A DNA stretch of 64,000 nt from assembly GCF_020966755.1 (NCBI RefSeq), contig NZ_JAJKFT010000010.1, positions 3,938,481 through 4,002,480 on the forward strand, given 5' to 3'. How positions within the stretch are numbered: the first letter of the stretch is position 1; each line of letters opens with the position of its first letter. Positions 43,778-53,678 of the stretch are shown one piece after another. A program made the translations under genes and the position numbers. Below the pieces are notes generated by a model that worked only from the letters and a program-made list of their open reading frames with translations, was not told where the DNA came from and did no database searches. The stretch comes from Blastopirellula sediminis (GTDB lineage: Bacteria; Planctomycetota; Planctomycetia; Pirellulales; Pirellulaceae).

Positions 43778-44764
43778 ATGCTCACTTATATCGTTCGACG
43801 ATTGATGATCAGCGTGTTGACGCTGATCATCATTACCGCCTTTGTCTACGGCCTCGTGCGTGCGATGCCGGGCTCGCCGCTAACGGCGATTATCGCTGGG
43901 GCCAACGAAAAGACCGACAAGTCGATCAGCGCCCAGCAGTATGACCGGATGAAGGAGCAGTTTGGTCTGAACAAGCATTGGACGCTTGGCTATGTCGATT
44001 GGTTGAGCGGCGTGGTTCGGGGAGACCTGCAGAACTCACTGACGCAGCCCAATACGGTCTCTTATCTGATCCGAGAACGCTTCAAAGCGACGCTATTGCT
44101 AACGACCACGTCGCTGGTTCTGGCCTATTTGCTGTCGATCCCGCTGGGGCTCTATTCGTCGGCGAGAAATGGGACGGTCGTGGAACGTGGAACGTCGATA
44201 ACGCTCTACATGCTCTATTCCGTTCCGGTCTTCGTCGCGGCGCTCTATCTGCAGATTTTTCTGCACGTCAAAATGGGGTGGTTGCCGCTCGATCGGATCG
44301 TTAGTTCGGACTACAGCGAGCTGTCGACGTTTGGCAAGACGTGGGATCTGTTTCGGCATTCGCTGATGCCGGTGCTCTGTTTCACCTACACGTCGCTCGC
44401 TTATTACACGCGCTTTATCAAAGCGAACATGCAGGAAGTGGTGCAGCAAGACTACATTCGCACCGCGAAAGCGAAAGGGGTTGGCCCCTTTAAAATTCTG
44501 ACGGTTCACGCGTTCCGCAACACGATGATTCCGTTCGTAACGCTGATCGGAATGACGTTGCCGGCGCTGCTCGGCGGCGCGATCATTATTGAGAAAATCT
44601 ATAGTTGGCCTGGAATGGGCGCGCTCTTCCTGGAGGCGATCAGCCAACGCGACTATCCGCTCGTGATGGGGCTGGTCCTGATGTTTTCCAGCCTGACGTT
44701 GCTGGGGCAGTTGCTCGCCGACGTGTTGTACGGCGTGGTCGATCCGCGTATTTCTTATTCCTAA
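43778..44764 (+). CDS. ABC transporter permease, DppB/OppB type
   Basis: 328 residues with about six membrane helices. The start MLTYIVRRLMISVLTLIIIT and the RAMPGSPL element match the DppB/OppB family. The cytoplasmic coupling motif is present (DYIRTAKAKGVGPFKILTVH, with the EAA-type Gly). It forms the channel with the next gene product. Gaps of 37 bp before and 13 bp after show one operon. LDRIVSSDY marks the periplasmic loop typical of this subunit. Confidence 0.93.
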   Translation: MLTYIVRRLMISVLTLIIITAFVYGLVRAMPGSPLTAIIAGANEKTDKSISAQQYDRMKEQFGLNKHWTLGYVDWLSGVVRGDLQNSLTQPNTVSYLIRERFKATLLLTTTSLVLAYLLSIPLGLYSSARNGTVVERGTSITLYMLYSVPVFVAALYLQIFLHVKMGWLPLDRIVSSDYSELSTFGKTWDLFRHSLMPVLCFTYTSLAYYTRFIKANMQEVVQQDYIRTAKAKGVGPFKILTVHAFRNTMIPFVTLIGMTLPALLGGAIIIEKIYSWPGMGALFLEAISQRDYPLVMGLVLMFSSLTLLGQLLADVLYGVVDPRISYS

Positions 44765-44777
44765 GCGTTACGAAAAC

Positions 44778-45899
44778 ATGACGAGCGATAAGCCCACTCC
44801 TGCAGCCAGCAAGCCGCGCGAATCTCGCGGATTCTGGGCCGAATCATGGCGCAATTTTCGGCGTCGGCCGCAAGCGATGATTGCTCTGACGTACGTCGTC
44901 TTCCTGTCGATCATCGCCTTGACGGCCCCGATGATCGTCGGCGTGCGACCGATCGTTTGCGAGTACAAGGGAGAGATTCACTTCCCCTGCACCTATTACT
45001 ACTATCGGATTCTCGGCTTCAACAAGCAGGCGTATAAGACCGAGGCGGTCTTCATCAACGACAAGTTCCGCGGCGTCTACCCCGAGAACCTAAAGAAGAA
45101 CGATCCCGACAGCTGGGCGATCTGGCCGCTGGTCTACCAAGATCCGTATCGGCCGATCGAAGGAGAGGAATGGCCGAATCAGCCGGCGAATCCTTACGGC
45201 GATGACGGTAAGCCGAATAAGTTTAACTTGTTGGGGACCGACAAAGACGGCGTCGACGTCTTCGCCCAGATGGTGCACGGAACGCAGATCTCGTTGTTGG
45301 TCGGTTTCGTGTCGATGGGGATCGCAGCGTCAATCGGCATCGTCGTCGGCGCACTGGCCGGCTATTACGGCGGTTGGATCGATACGATTCTTAGCCGCCT
45401 GATTGAAGTGATGATGTGTCTGCCGACGCTCGTGTTGATCCTGGCGGTGCGCTCGATTCTGGACGACATCACGATCTGGCACTTGATGGTGCTGATTGGA
45501 GTGACCGGCTGGACCGGCGTCGCCCGTTTGACTCGGGCCGAGTTCCTGAAGATCCGCGAAATCGAATATGTGTCGGCCGCTCGTTCGCTTGGCGCCGGGC
45601 AATTGCGACTGATGTTCGTCCACATTCTCCGCAACGCGCTGGCTCCGATCCTGGTGCCGATTTCGTTCGGCATCGCGTCGGCGATCTTGACCGAAGGGGC
45701 GCTTAGCTTCCTCGGTTTCGGCGCTCCTCCCCCAAATCCGAGTTGGGGAACGCTGCTCAGCGTCGGCCGCACGAAGATCGATTCGATGTGGTGGCTGGTC
45801 GTTTATCCCGGCTTGGCGATTTTCTCGACGGTGCTCGCCTACAACTTGATTGGCGAAGGGGTCCAGGAAGCGACCGATCCGCGGACGCGTGAAGGATAA
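44778..45899 (+). CDS. ABC transporter permease, DppC/OppC/YejE type
   Basis: 373 residues, longer than the usual about 300 because of an insert of about 100 residues between the first membrane helix and NLLGTDKDGVDVFAQMVHG. The insert is rich in Tyr, Pro, Asp and Lys and should lie outside the membrane, as in YejE/microcin-C-type permeases. The coupling loop REIEYVSAARSLGAGQLRLM and the terminal FLGFGAPPPNPSWGTLL are intact. It pairs with the upstream permease. The start MTSDKPTPAASKPRESRGF has the basic N-terminal tail of OppC subunits. Confidence 0.93.
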   Translation: MTSDKPTPAASKPRESRGFWAESWRNFRRRPQAMIALTYVVFLSIIALTAPMIVGVRPIVCEYKGEIHFPCTYYYYRILGFNKQAYKTEAVFINDKFRGVYPENLKKNDPDSWAIWPLVYQDPYRPIEGEEWPNQPANPYGDDGKPNKFNLLGTDKDGVDVFAQMVHGTQISLLVGFVSMGIAASIGIVVGALAGYYGGWIDTILSRLIEVMMCLPTLVLILAVRSILDDITIWHLMVLIGVTGWTGVARLTRAEFLKIREIEYVSAARSLGAGQLRLMFVHILRNALAPILVPISFGIASAILTEGALSFLGFGAPPPNPSWGTLLSVGRTKIDSMWWLVVYPGLAIFSTVLAYNLIGEGVQEATDPRTREG

Positions 45900-45927
45900 T
45901 AGGCAAATCAGCGAAGCGAATTGAAAC

Positions 45928-47850
45928 ATGACTGAAGCGCTCGTTAGGATTGACAATCTCAAGACCTATTTCCGGACCGAAGAGGGCCTGGTCAAGGCGG
46001 TCGACGACGTCTCGTTGCACATCGATCCCGGTACGACGATGGGGATCGTCGGCGAGTCGGGCTCGGGCAAAAGCGTGACGTCGCTGACGATCATGCAGCT
46101 GCTCGCCAAGTCGGCGCATATCGAGGGAGGTTCGATCTCGTTTCTAGGACGTGATCTGGTACAGCTGCCCGAACCCGAAATGCGCAAGGTTCGCGGCAAA
46201 GACATCGGCATGATCTTTCAAGAGCCGATGACCTCGCTCAACCCGGTCTTCACCGTCGGTTCGCAGGTGATGGAAGCGATCCTGCTGCATCAAAAGGTGA
46301 CCAAAGAGCAAGCCCGGCAGCGGACGATCGAACTGTTCGAGGAAGTCGGCATCCCGAATCCAGAGCAGCGGGTCAATTCGTATCCGCATCAGATGTCGGG
46401 CGGGCAGAAGCAACGCGTGATGATCGCGATGGCCCTTTCCTGCAATCCGAAGTTGCTGATCGCCGACGAACCGACCACCGCACTCGACGTGACGATCCAG
46501 GCGCAGATCCTCGATATTCTCCGCCGCCTCCGCGATCAGCGCGGCATGGCGGTCTTGTTCATCACGCACGATCTCGGCGTGATCGCCGACATTGCCGACT
46601 ATGTTACGGTGATGTACCGCGGCAAGATCGTCGAGCAAGGGGACGTCGTCTCGATCTTCGAGAACCCGCAGCATCCTTACACCAAAGGTTTGCTCGCGTG
46701 CCGTCCGCGACTTGATACGAAGTACAAACTGTTGCCGACGGTCGACGACTTCATGGAAGCGACGACCGAAGATGGCGAAGTGAAGATCACCGAGAAGTTT
46801 GTCGACGAAAAACGTCTCGGCGAATTGATGACGACCGGACGAGGACGCTTGCTCCATCCGAAGTCGGAACTTGCCGCGATGGGGCATCCGTGGGAAGAAG
46901 GTCATCACGCCGCTGATGCGAAGTCGGTCGCCGAAGGGGAAAAGCCGCTGCTTCAGGTTCGCGATCTCCATGTTCACTTTCCGATTCGCAAAGGGATCTT
47001 TCGGAGCGTCGCTGGTCATGTGAAGGCGGTCGACGGAGTCAGCTTCAACGTCTATCGCGGGCAAACGCTTGGCCTGGTGGGCGAGTCGGGCTGCGGCAAA
47101 ACGACGACCGGGCGCGCGATTATCCAGCTGATTCGTCCGACCTCCGGCGAGATGTCGTTTGACGGGGTCGAACTCTCTGCGCTCAATCCTCCGCCGTCGA
47201 TGGCGGATGTCCTCCCCTGGGCCGCTTACGATCACTGGGAACGAGCACGGCGACTACGCCAGATGCGCCGCCGGTTTCAGATCATCTTTCAAGATCCGTA
47301 CGGCAGCTTGAATCCGCGCATGACGGTCGAAGCGGCGATCTGCGAGCCGATGGTGATCCAGAAAATCGGCAACAAGAAGGAACGCCGCGAACGGGCCGCC
47401 GCCCTGTTGGAAGAAGTCGGCCTGAACGCGTCGCATTTGCGACGTTATCCGCATGAGTTTTCCGGCGGCCAGCGACAGCGCATTTGCATCGCGCGCGCCC
47501 TGACGGTCGAGCCAGAGTTCCTGATCTGCGACGAGTCGGTCTCGGCCCTCGACGTTTCGGTTCAGGCCCAAGTGTTAAACCTGCTGAAAGATTTGCAGCT
47601 TCGTCGCGGGCTTACCTATTTGTTCATCAGTCACGACTTGAGCGTGGTCAAATTCATGTCGGACATGATCGCCGTCATGAATCAAGGAAAGATTGTCGAG
47701 TTTGGCCCGGCCGACAACATTTACGCCAATCCGCAGCAGGACTACACCAAGCGGCTGATCAGTGCGACGCCGCAGGACGACCTGGACCATATTCGGCAGC
47801 GACAGGCGGAGCGAAAAACTGCCCTAGCAGCCCGGATGGCAGGAGTTTAG
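45928..47850 (+). CDS. Fused double ATPase of peptide-type ABC transporter
   Basis: 640 residues with two complete ATP-binding domains. Domain 1: Walker A GESGSGKS, signature MSGGQKQRV, Walker [13 protein letters not shown]. Domain 2 (from about 345): Walker A GESGCGKT, signature FSGGQRQRI, Walker [13 protein letters not shown]. The Opp/Dpp C-terminal [13 protein letters not shown] (solute-family) motif follows domain 1, and [11 protein letters not shown] ends domain 2. In most systems the two ATPases are separate genes (DppD/DppF); the fused form is like YejF and GsiA. It powers the two permeases upstream (28 bp gap). A linker of about 90 residues lies between the halves. Confidence 0.95.
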   Translation: MTEALVRIDNLKTYFRTEEGLVKAVDDVSLHIDPGTTMGIVGESGSGKSVTSLTIMQLLAKSAHIEGGSISFLGRDLVQLPEPEMRKVRGKDIGMIFQEPMTSLNPVFTVGSQVMEAILLHQKVTKEQARQRTIELFEEVGIPNPEQRVNSYPHQMSGGQKQRVMIAMALSCNPKLLIADEPTTALDVTIQAQILDILRRLRDQRGMAVLFITHDLGVIADIADYVTVMYRGKIVEQGDVVSIFENPQHPYTKGLLACRPRLDTKYKLLPTVDDFMEATTEDGEVKITEKFVDEKRLGELMTTGRGRLLHPKSELAAMGHPWEEGHHAADAKSVAEGEKPLLQVRDLHVHFPIRKGIFRSVAGHVKAVDGVSFNVYRGQTLGLVGESGCGKTTTGRAIIQLIRPTSGEMSFDGVELSALNPPPSMADVLPWAAYDHWERARRLRQMRRRFQIIFQDPYGSLNPRMTVEAAICEPMVIQKIGNKKERRERAAALLEEVGLNASHLRRYPHEFSGGQRQRICIARALTVEPEFLICDESVSALDVSVQAQVLNLLKDLQLRRGLTYLFISHDLSVVKFMSDMIAVMNQGKIVEFGPADNIYANPQQDYTKRLISATPQDDLDHIRQRQAERKTALAARMAGV

Positions 47851-48091
47851 AACGGCGATTCTTCATCGCAGCCAGCGGGGCTCAGGGCTGATATGGCGCC
47901 CGCTTTGTACGAATTATCCGAAATGGCGACGAATTTTCTGACCCCGTGAACCCACTGGGGACGATATCGCTCCTTTGGTAGTTCGGACGCGAATTATCTC
48001 CCCCCCTACCCTCATTCAGGTTGTCGCTATAATGTCGCTTTCCATTTCAACCGCCGCCCCCAGTGGCGCACTTTCAACCCCGGCAGATGGC

Positions 48092-48952
<861 letters not shown>

Positions 48953-48961
48953 GCCGGATTC

Positions 48962-49073
48962 TTGGGTGCCATGCTTTCACGGCGTCTTCGCCGGGTAAGC
49001 ATGTCTTCAATGCGTTTTATCCAGGGCGAAGACATGCTCATCCGGCGAAGACGCCGCAAGAGCATGGCGCCAA
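48962..49073. repeat. Palindromic repeat family B, copy 2
   Basis: It reads TTGGGTGCCATGC...GCATGGCGCCAA with the same inner GGCGTCTTCGCC and GGCGAAGACGCC pairing as copies at 35581 and 51232. It starts 9 bp after the ilvE stop, in a 260-bp convergent gap that also holds a terminator-like hairpin and a half copy of family A. Confidence 0.9.
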
Positions 49074-49094
49074 CAGGTCGCAAGTCAAACAAGT

Positions 49095-49143
49095 AAGCCC
49101 GCAGGAAGAATGACTTTCGCGAAGTCACTCGTCCTGCGGGCTT
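49095..49143. terminator. Bidirectional hairpin with nested stem
   Basis: Outer stem AAGCCCGCAGGA (49095-49106) and TCCTGCGGGCTT (49132-49143), perfect 12 bp. Inner stem TGACTT/AAGTCA (49111-49127). The plus-strand side is followed by CTTTCGTTCTT. It suits ending ilvE and, in reverse, the sugar dehydrogenase. Confidence 0.75.
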
Positions 49144-49172
49144 CTTTCGTTCTTGCGTTTGTGGATGGGCGC

Positions 49173-49203
49173 CGCATTCCCTTGCTTGCGCTGCGGGCTA
49201 GTG
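49173..49203. repeat. Solo half-arm of family A
   Basis: CGCATTCCCTTGCTTGCGCT...GCTAGTG matches the right arm of the copy at 37428-37457 with one difference, but no left arm or core is present. It is a truncated copy just before the stop of the sugar dehydrogenase gene. Confidence 0.85.
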
Positions 49204-49211
49204 GAAGAGCC

Positions 49212-50558
49212 TTACGCGCGGATGATCTTTTCGCGGCCTTTCGTCACGTTCTTCGTGGCGTTGCGCGTGTCGATCAATAGCTGCGAATGGTCGACGATTT
49301 GCTGGTAATCGTAGTCGTCGTGATCGGTGACGATCATCACCGCGTCGAACGACGCCAGGTTTTCCGGCGTCAGCGGAACGCTCTCCAGCGGCGGCAGATC
49401 GTAGTGCCGCATCGCGGGGAGTTTCGGGATGAAGGGATCGTTGTACGAGAGGACGGCGCCCCGCTCGGTCAGCAACTCCATGATCTTAAAGGTCGGGCTT
49501 TCGCGCGGATCGTCGACGTTCTTCTTGTACGCAGCGCCTAGGATCAGCACTTTGCTGCCGTTGGTCGGCTTGCGAACGTCGTTGAGCGCGTCGGACAGCT
49601 TCTGCACCACGTACTGCGGCATCGACGTGTTGATCTCGCCGGCCAATTCGATGAACCGCGTCGGCATCTCGTTCGCCCGCGCGAGCCAGCTGAGATAGAA
49701 CGGGTCGATCGGGATGCAGTGTCCGCCGAGACCGGGGCCTGGATAAAACGCCTGAAAACCGAACGGCTTCGTCTTGGCCGCTTCGATCACTTCCCAGACG
49801 TCGATGTCGAGCCGATCGAAGAGGAGCTTCAGTTCGTTCACCAGCGCGATGTTCACCGCGCGGTAAGTGTTCTCCAAAATCTTGCAGGCTTCGGCCACTT
49901 CGCAGCTGCTGACCGGAATCGTTTTCACGACTGCCTGGGCGTAAAACGCGTCGGCCAGTTTCAGGCTGACCGGATCGTATCCGCCGACCACCTTCGGAAT
50001 GCCACTGGCGGTGAAGTTCGGGTTGCCGGGATCTTCCCGCTCGGGACTGTAGGCCAGAAAGAAATCGACCCCCGGGGTCAGGCCCGACTTGGTCAGGATC
50101 GGAGCGACCACATCGCGGGTCGTGCCGGGATAGGTGGTGCTTTCGAGGACGACCAGCTGACCGGGGCGCAGGTTCTCGGCAATCATCTGCGCCGTCGACT
50201 CGACGTAGGTCAGGTCAGGATCGCGCGACGTATTGAGCGGAGTCGGCACGCAAATCAGCAGGACGTCCGCTTCGGACAGGCGCTGCGGATCGCTGGTCGC
50301 GGCGAAACGTCCGCTTTTGACCCAGTCGGCGATCCACTTCGAGTCGACATGCTTGATGTAGCTTTCGCCGCGCGAGAGAGCGTCGACCTTCTTTTGATCG
50401 ACGTCAAAGCCAAGGGCCGAGAAGTCGCTGCCAATAAAGGCCTGGACCAGCGGCAGTCCGACATAGCCGAGGCCGATCACCCCCACTTTGGCCTCTTTGC
50501 CGAGGATCGCTTGGTGGAGCTGGGTCGCCAATTGGTCGGTGCTAGCGGGTTTGCTCAT
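49212..50558 (-). CDS. UDP-N-acetylglucosamine (nucleotide-sugar) 6-dehydrogenase
   Basis: 448 residues. It oxidises C6 of a UDP-sugar with two NAD to a uronic acid, for envelope polysaccharide or lipid sugar synthesis. The N-terminal Rossmann motif is VIGLGYVGLPL (28-38). The catalytic Cys lies in GGHCIPIDP (C281), the conserved Glu in YSPEREDPGN, and the C-terminal UDP-binding part is GAAYKKNVDDPRESP. YSPEREDPGN and the general form fit the WbpA/TviB (UDP-GlcNAc) group rather than glucose dehydrogenase. The gene stands alone. A GT2 enzyme lies 900 bp away on the other strand. Confidence 0.9.
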   Translation of the reverse strand: MSKPASTDQLATQLHQAILGKEAKVGVIGLGYVGLPLVQAFIGSDFSALGFDVDQKKVDALSRGESYIKHVDSKWIADWVKSGRFAATSDPQRLSEADVLLICVPTPLNTSRDPDLTYVESTAQMIAENLRPGQLVVLESTTYPGTTRDVVAPILTKSGLTPGVDFFLAYSPEREDPGNPNFTASGIPKVVGGYDPVSLKLADAFYAQAVVKTIPVSSCEVAEACKILENTYRAVNIALVNELKLLFDRLDIDVWEVIEAAKTKPFGFQAFYPGPGLGGHCIPIDPFYLSWLARANEMPTRFIELAGEINTSMPQYVVQKLSDALNDVRKPTNGSKVLILGAAYKKNVDDPRESPTFKIMELLTERGAVLSYNDPFIPKLPAMRHYDLPPLESVPLTPENLASFDAVMIVTDHDDYDYQQIVDHSQLLIDTRNATKNVTKGREKIIRA

Positions 50559-50908
50559 AATTTCCGTCGTCGAAAGCTACGCAGATGTTCCATCTTGAAA
50601 TCGTAATTCTAGCACAGTCCTCTTCATCCTTATTTTGCGAACGTTTTTCCAGAATCTTTCGTCCTAGGACCTAAGGTGTCGGGCCGACTGCGATAAGTAA
50701 CTGCGGGCGGGGAAGACCCGCTGGTCACAAATGCCTGTTGAGAAATGCCATCGTGGCATTTCTCAACCTCGCCAGGTTCAGAGCGGAGCTCTTTACGGCT
50801 CGCAAAATATCGACTTGCGTCGCTATTTTGGGATCGCATCCATGCGATCCAGCAGCCTGCCGAGAGAAATAACAGGCTGCAAACGCAGGAAGCAAAGGAA
50901 TCGAGTCA
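50559..50908. other. Divergent 350-bp region with hairpin cluster
   Basis: This region lies between the sugar dehydrogenase start and the 102-aa gene start. No gene is supported. The right part is the hairpin cluster described separately (50737-50880), and the left part has no clear motif. Confidence 0.5.
50737..50880. repeat. Composite cluster of five hairpins
   Basis: In order: GTTGAGAAATGCCA/TGGCATTTCTCAAC (50737-50767, perfect 14 bp), AGAGC/GCTCT near 50780-50792, AAAATA/TATTTT (50804-50829), GGATCGCAT/ATGCGATCC (50831-50850, perfect 9 bp) and GCAGCCTG/CAGGCTGC (50852-50880). It ends 28 bp before the ATG of the next gene. I recall similar strings from Rhodopirellula-type genomes, so this is probably a repeat family and not only the leader of this gene. 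Confidence 0.75.
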
Positions 50909-51216
50909 TGGCTAAGTATTACGTTGAATCGGGTTCGGTCCGTTTGGTCATTCAAGCTGCGGACGCTCGCCGCGCCGCTCTCTGGTCGGTCCATCGCGTG
51001 ATGGAACAAGTCCTCCCGCTGGTCGATGAAGTTCCGGACGAAGCTGATCAGGAACCGGTCGGCGGCATGGTGCTGGGTGACGCGATCACGCTGAACGAAC
51101 AAGGTTTCGACCGCCTTCCCGACACCCAATACGACACCCTGGAAGTGGTCGCCGAGTGGAGCCAACTGATGCTGGCCCTCGACAAGATCGAAAGTCTGGC
51201 CCGGGGCGTCTGCTAG
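50909..51216 (+). CDS. Small conserved-looking protein, 102 aa, unknown function
   Basis: It begins MAKYYVESGSVRLVIQAADA, a compact alpha/beta protein with charged helices (ARRAALWSVHRVMEQ) and a strand-loop (GGMVLGDAITLNEQGFDR). There is no leader or membrane helix. I do not recognise a family, but the clean start (ribosome site AGGAAGCAAAGGAATC) and codon use support a real gene. A longer upstream frame through the hairpin cluster is rejected. It is followed by a family B repeat. It stands alone. Confidence 0.65.
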
Positions 51217-51231
51217 GAAATATGACAACCT

Positions 51232-51337
51232 TGGTGCCATGCTCTTGCGGCGTCTTCGCCGGATGAGCATGTCTTAATCCTGTGGCGAAGCATCGAAGAC
51301 ATGCTCATCCGGCTATCGCCGCAAGAGCATGGCACCA
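51232..51337. repeat. Palindromic repeat family B, copy 3
   Basis: It reads TGGTGCCATGCTCTTGCGGC... with complement ...GCCGCAAGAGCATGGCACCA. The left inner arm is GGATGAGCATGTCTT, its partner AAGACATGCTCATCC. One arm lacks GAAGAC next to the outer stem, so the pairing has a gap there. It lies between two plus-strand genes in tandem. Confidence 0.9.
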
Positions 51338-51501
51338 GGAGGAGAGAAGATTTCCCGAAAACCATTTTGCCTAGTTTCTCGTACTAAGGGGCATCGAGCC
51401 ATTGAGGTTGTCCGTTTAGCCTTGTTCGACTAAACTCCGCCTCAACAATTCGCACGCGTAGCGATTGCGGCATGGAAGCTAGCAAAAGAGGATCGCACAG
51501 C

Positions 51502-52488
51502 ATGGGCGTTTCGGTCGTCGTTCCGATTTATAACGAACTCGAAAATATCCCGCACCTTTACCAGCAGATTCATGACGTCGTCTCCAACTTGGACCGACCT
51601 TATGAAATCATCTTCGTCGACGATGGTTCGACCGACGGGACTTTGGCTCGCGTGCAAGAGATCGCCGCCGCTGATCACAATGTGAAGGTGGTCGAGTTCC
51701 GCCGCAATTACGGTCAAACCGCCGCGATGCATGCCGGCATTCAATACGCTTCGCTCGACGTCGTCATCACGATGGACGGCGACCTGCAAAACGATCCGAC
51801 CGACATCCCGATGATGCTGGCCAAGATCGACGAAGGTTACGACCTGGTTCACGGCTGGCGGAAGAATCGCCAAGACGCGCTGGTCAATCGGAAGCTGCCG
51901 TCGAAGATCGCCAACTGGTTGATCTCGAAGGTGACCAAGTTCCCGATTCACGACCTTGGCTGCACCTTGAAAGCGATCCGTCGCGAAATCGCCCAAGAGT
52001 TGGAACTGTACGGCGAAATGCATCGGTTTATCCCGATCCTTGCGCATCAACGCGGCGCTCGTTGCATCGAAGTGGTGACCAAGCATCATGCTCGCCGCTT
52101 CGGCACCACCAAATATGGCATCGGTCGCACGACTCGCGTGGTGCTCGACCTGCTCACGATTACCTACATGCTCAACTTCTTCTCGAGCCCGATGAAGCTG
52201 TTCGGTCGCTTGGGACTTGGCTGTTTGGCGATTTCGGCCGCTTCGGCGCTTGGCGTCGTCGCGATGAAGTTGATCGGCGGAGTCGACATGACCGGCAATC
52301 CGCTCCTGCTGTTGTGCGTCCTCTCGACGATCATGGGTGGGCAGTTCTTCAGCCTTGGCATGATCGGCGAAGTCAACGCGCGAATCTACTACTCGGACGC
52401 TCGCAAGCAGCCGTACGCCGTTCGTACGCTGACCAACTTTGACCACGATTTCGATCATGCGGTTCCGCTTGATCGACGTGCGGCGTAA
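51502..52488 (+). CDS. GT2-family glycosyltransferase (polyprenyl-phosphate sugar type)
   Basis: 328 residues from ATG 51502; AAAAGAGGA upstream supports this start over an in-frame ATG at 51472. The catalytic N-terminal domain has [21 protein letters not shown] and the DXD-containing [12 protein letters not shown], with the acceptor region [13 protein letters not shown]. Two membrane helices at the C-terminus ([20 protein letters not shown] and [19 protein letters not shown]) are typical of enzymes that move a sugar from a nucleotide donor onto a polyprenyl phosphate (DPM1/ArnC/GtrB types). It may act in cell-envelope glycan synthesis. The sugar is unknown. Confidence 0.88.
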   Translation: MGVSVVVPIYNELENIPHLYQQIHDVVSNLDRPYEIIFVDDGSTDGTLARVQEIAAADHNVKVVEFRRNYGQTAAMHAGIQYASLDVVITMDGDLQNDPTDIPMMLAKIDEGYDLVHGWRKNRQDALVNRKLPSKIANWLISKVTKFPIHDLGCTLKAIRREIAQELELYGEMHRFIPILAHQRGARCIEVVTKHHARRFGTTKYGIGRTTRVVLDLLTITYMLNFFSSPMKLFGRLGLGCLAISAASALGVVAMKLIGGVDMTGNPLLLLCVLSTIMGGQFFSLGMIGEVNARIYYSDARKQPYAVRTLTNFDHDFDHAVPLDRRAA

Positions 52489-52524
52489 GCTCGGCTTGTC
52501 GTCAGGCCCCAGCGGCTCGGATAT

Positions 52525-52554
52525 GATACGTAACGACGTTGCTCGTTACGTATC
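52525..52554. other. Perfect hairpin between glycosyltransferase and MDR gene
   Basis: GATACGTAACGA (52525-52536) and TCGTTACGTATC (52543-52554), 12 bp with a 6-base loop, end 24 bp before the next ATG. It could end the glycosyltransferase message, although there is no T-run, or be an operator or leader stem of the MDR gene. Confidence 0.6.
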
Positions 52555-52578
52555 TTCGCCCCGCCAGGTCGACGCACC

Positions 52579-53574
52579 ATGAAAGCCGCTTACTTTACCG
52601 AGCCCGGTCTTCCTTCCGTCATTCAGTATGGCGATCTGCCGATGCCGCAGATCGGCCCGCGTCAGGCGCTGGTCAAAATGACGGCGGTCTCGGTCAATCC
52701 GATCGACACCTACATCCGCGGCGGCGCGAACTATTGGGAGCTGCCGCAGCCCTACATCATCGGCGCAGATTTGGCCGGCGTTGTCGAGGAAGTGGGCGCC
52801 GAGGTCGAAGGGCTCGAAGTTGGCGATCGGGTCTGGTGCACCAATCAAGGCTTTCGCGGCGAGCAAGGCGTCTTCGCCGAGTACAGTGCCGTCGATGCGA
52901 AGTGGCTTTACAAGTTGCCGGACGGAGCCAGCGACAAGTGCGCCGCTGCGTGTGCGCTGGTCGGCGTTACCGCCCATCTGGGGCTCTTCAAAGAGAACGC
53001 GGATCTTCAGCCCGGCGAGACGCTCTACATTCAGGGCGGTTCCGGCGGCGTCGGTTCGATGGTCCTGCAAATGGCGAAGCTCGCCGGAGCGCGCGTGATT
53101 GCCGCCGCCGGCAGCGAAGAGAAAGCGGCGATTTGCCGCCAGTTGGGCGCCGACGAAGTGGTCTGCTACAAGACCGAGAACGTCGCCGAGCGGATCAAAG
53201 AACTGGCGCCTGACGGCGTGAACGTCTTCTGGGAAACGCAGCGCGAGCCGGACTTTGACCTGATCGTCGGTTCGCTGGCCGAAAAAGGTCGCATCGTCCT
53301 GATGGCGGGGCGGACCGCCCGGCCGGAGTTTCCGGTCGGCCCGTTCTACGTCAAGCAAGGACGGATGTTCGGCTTCGTGATGTTCAAGGCTTCCCCGGCC
53401 GAAATGCGCGTCTGCGGCGAAGCGATCAGCTCGCTGCTCGGCGCCGGGAAGCTGAAGAGCCAGATCGGCGCCGAATTCCCGCTCAGCGAAGCGGCGCAAG
53501 CGCACGAGCTGCAGGAAGGAAACACCCTCCACAAGCAGCAAACCCTGGCCGGCAAAATCGTCCTCCACCCGTGA
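52579..53574 (+). CDS. MDR-family oxidoreductase (quinone-reductase-like)
   Basis: 331 residues. The medium-chain dehydrogenase fold is clear: GADLAGVVEEVGAEVEGLEV near the start, the coenzyme loop GGSGGVGSMVLQMAKLAGA and ALVGVTAH. The zinc-binding Cys and His residues of alcohol dehydrogenases are missing, which fits the NADPH:quinone reductase/zeta-crystallin group that works without zinc. The product probably reduces quinones or other electrophiles with NADPH. No regulator lies next to it. The perfect palindrome upstream might be relevant to its control. Confidence 0.85.
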   Translation: MKAAYFTEPGLPSVIQYGDLPMPQIGPRQALVKMTAVSVNPIDTYIRGGANYWELPQPYIIGADLAGVVEEVGAEVEGLEVGDRVWCTNQGFRGEQGVFAEYSAVDAKWLYKLPDGASDKCAAACALVGVTAHLGLFKENADLQPGETLYIQGGSGGVGSMVLQMAKLAGARVIAAAGSEEKAAICRQLGADEVVCYKTENVAERIKELAPDGVNVFWETQREPDFDLIVGSLAEKGRIVLMAGRTARPEFPVGPFYVKQGRMFGFVMFKASPAEMRVCGEAISSLLGAGKLKSQIGAEFPLSEAAQAHELQEGNTLHKQQTLAGKIVLHP

Positions 53575-53609
53575 TCGGCGCATCCGGTTGAACTATACTT
53601 CTTGCGTAG

Positions 53610-53626
53610 GGTCCGCTGTGCGGACC
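53610..53626. repeat. Short palindrome GGTCCGC-TGT-GCGGACC, copy 2
   Basis: This is the inverse complement of the element at 6215-6231, with flanking GTAGG here. It lies in the 100-bp gap between the MDR and NHL genes. Confidence 0.7.
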
Positions 53627-53678
53627 TTGCCAAATAGTAGCCCGAAGCGCCCACCGTTCTTGTTAGGACTATCCCGCC

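Noticed and set aside
50731-50908. N-terminal extension of the 102-aa gene through the hairpin cluster
   Set aside because: The extension would translate the stems, has no ribosome site, and the internal ATG at 50909 has a good one.
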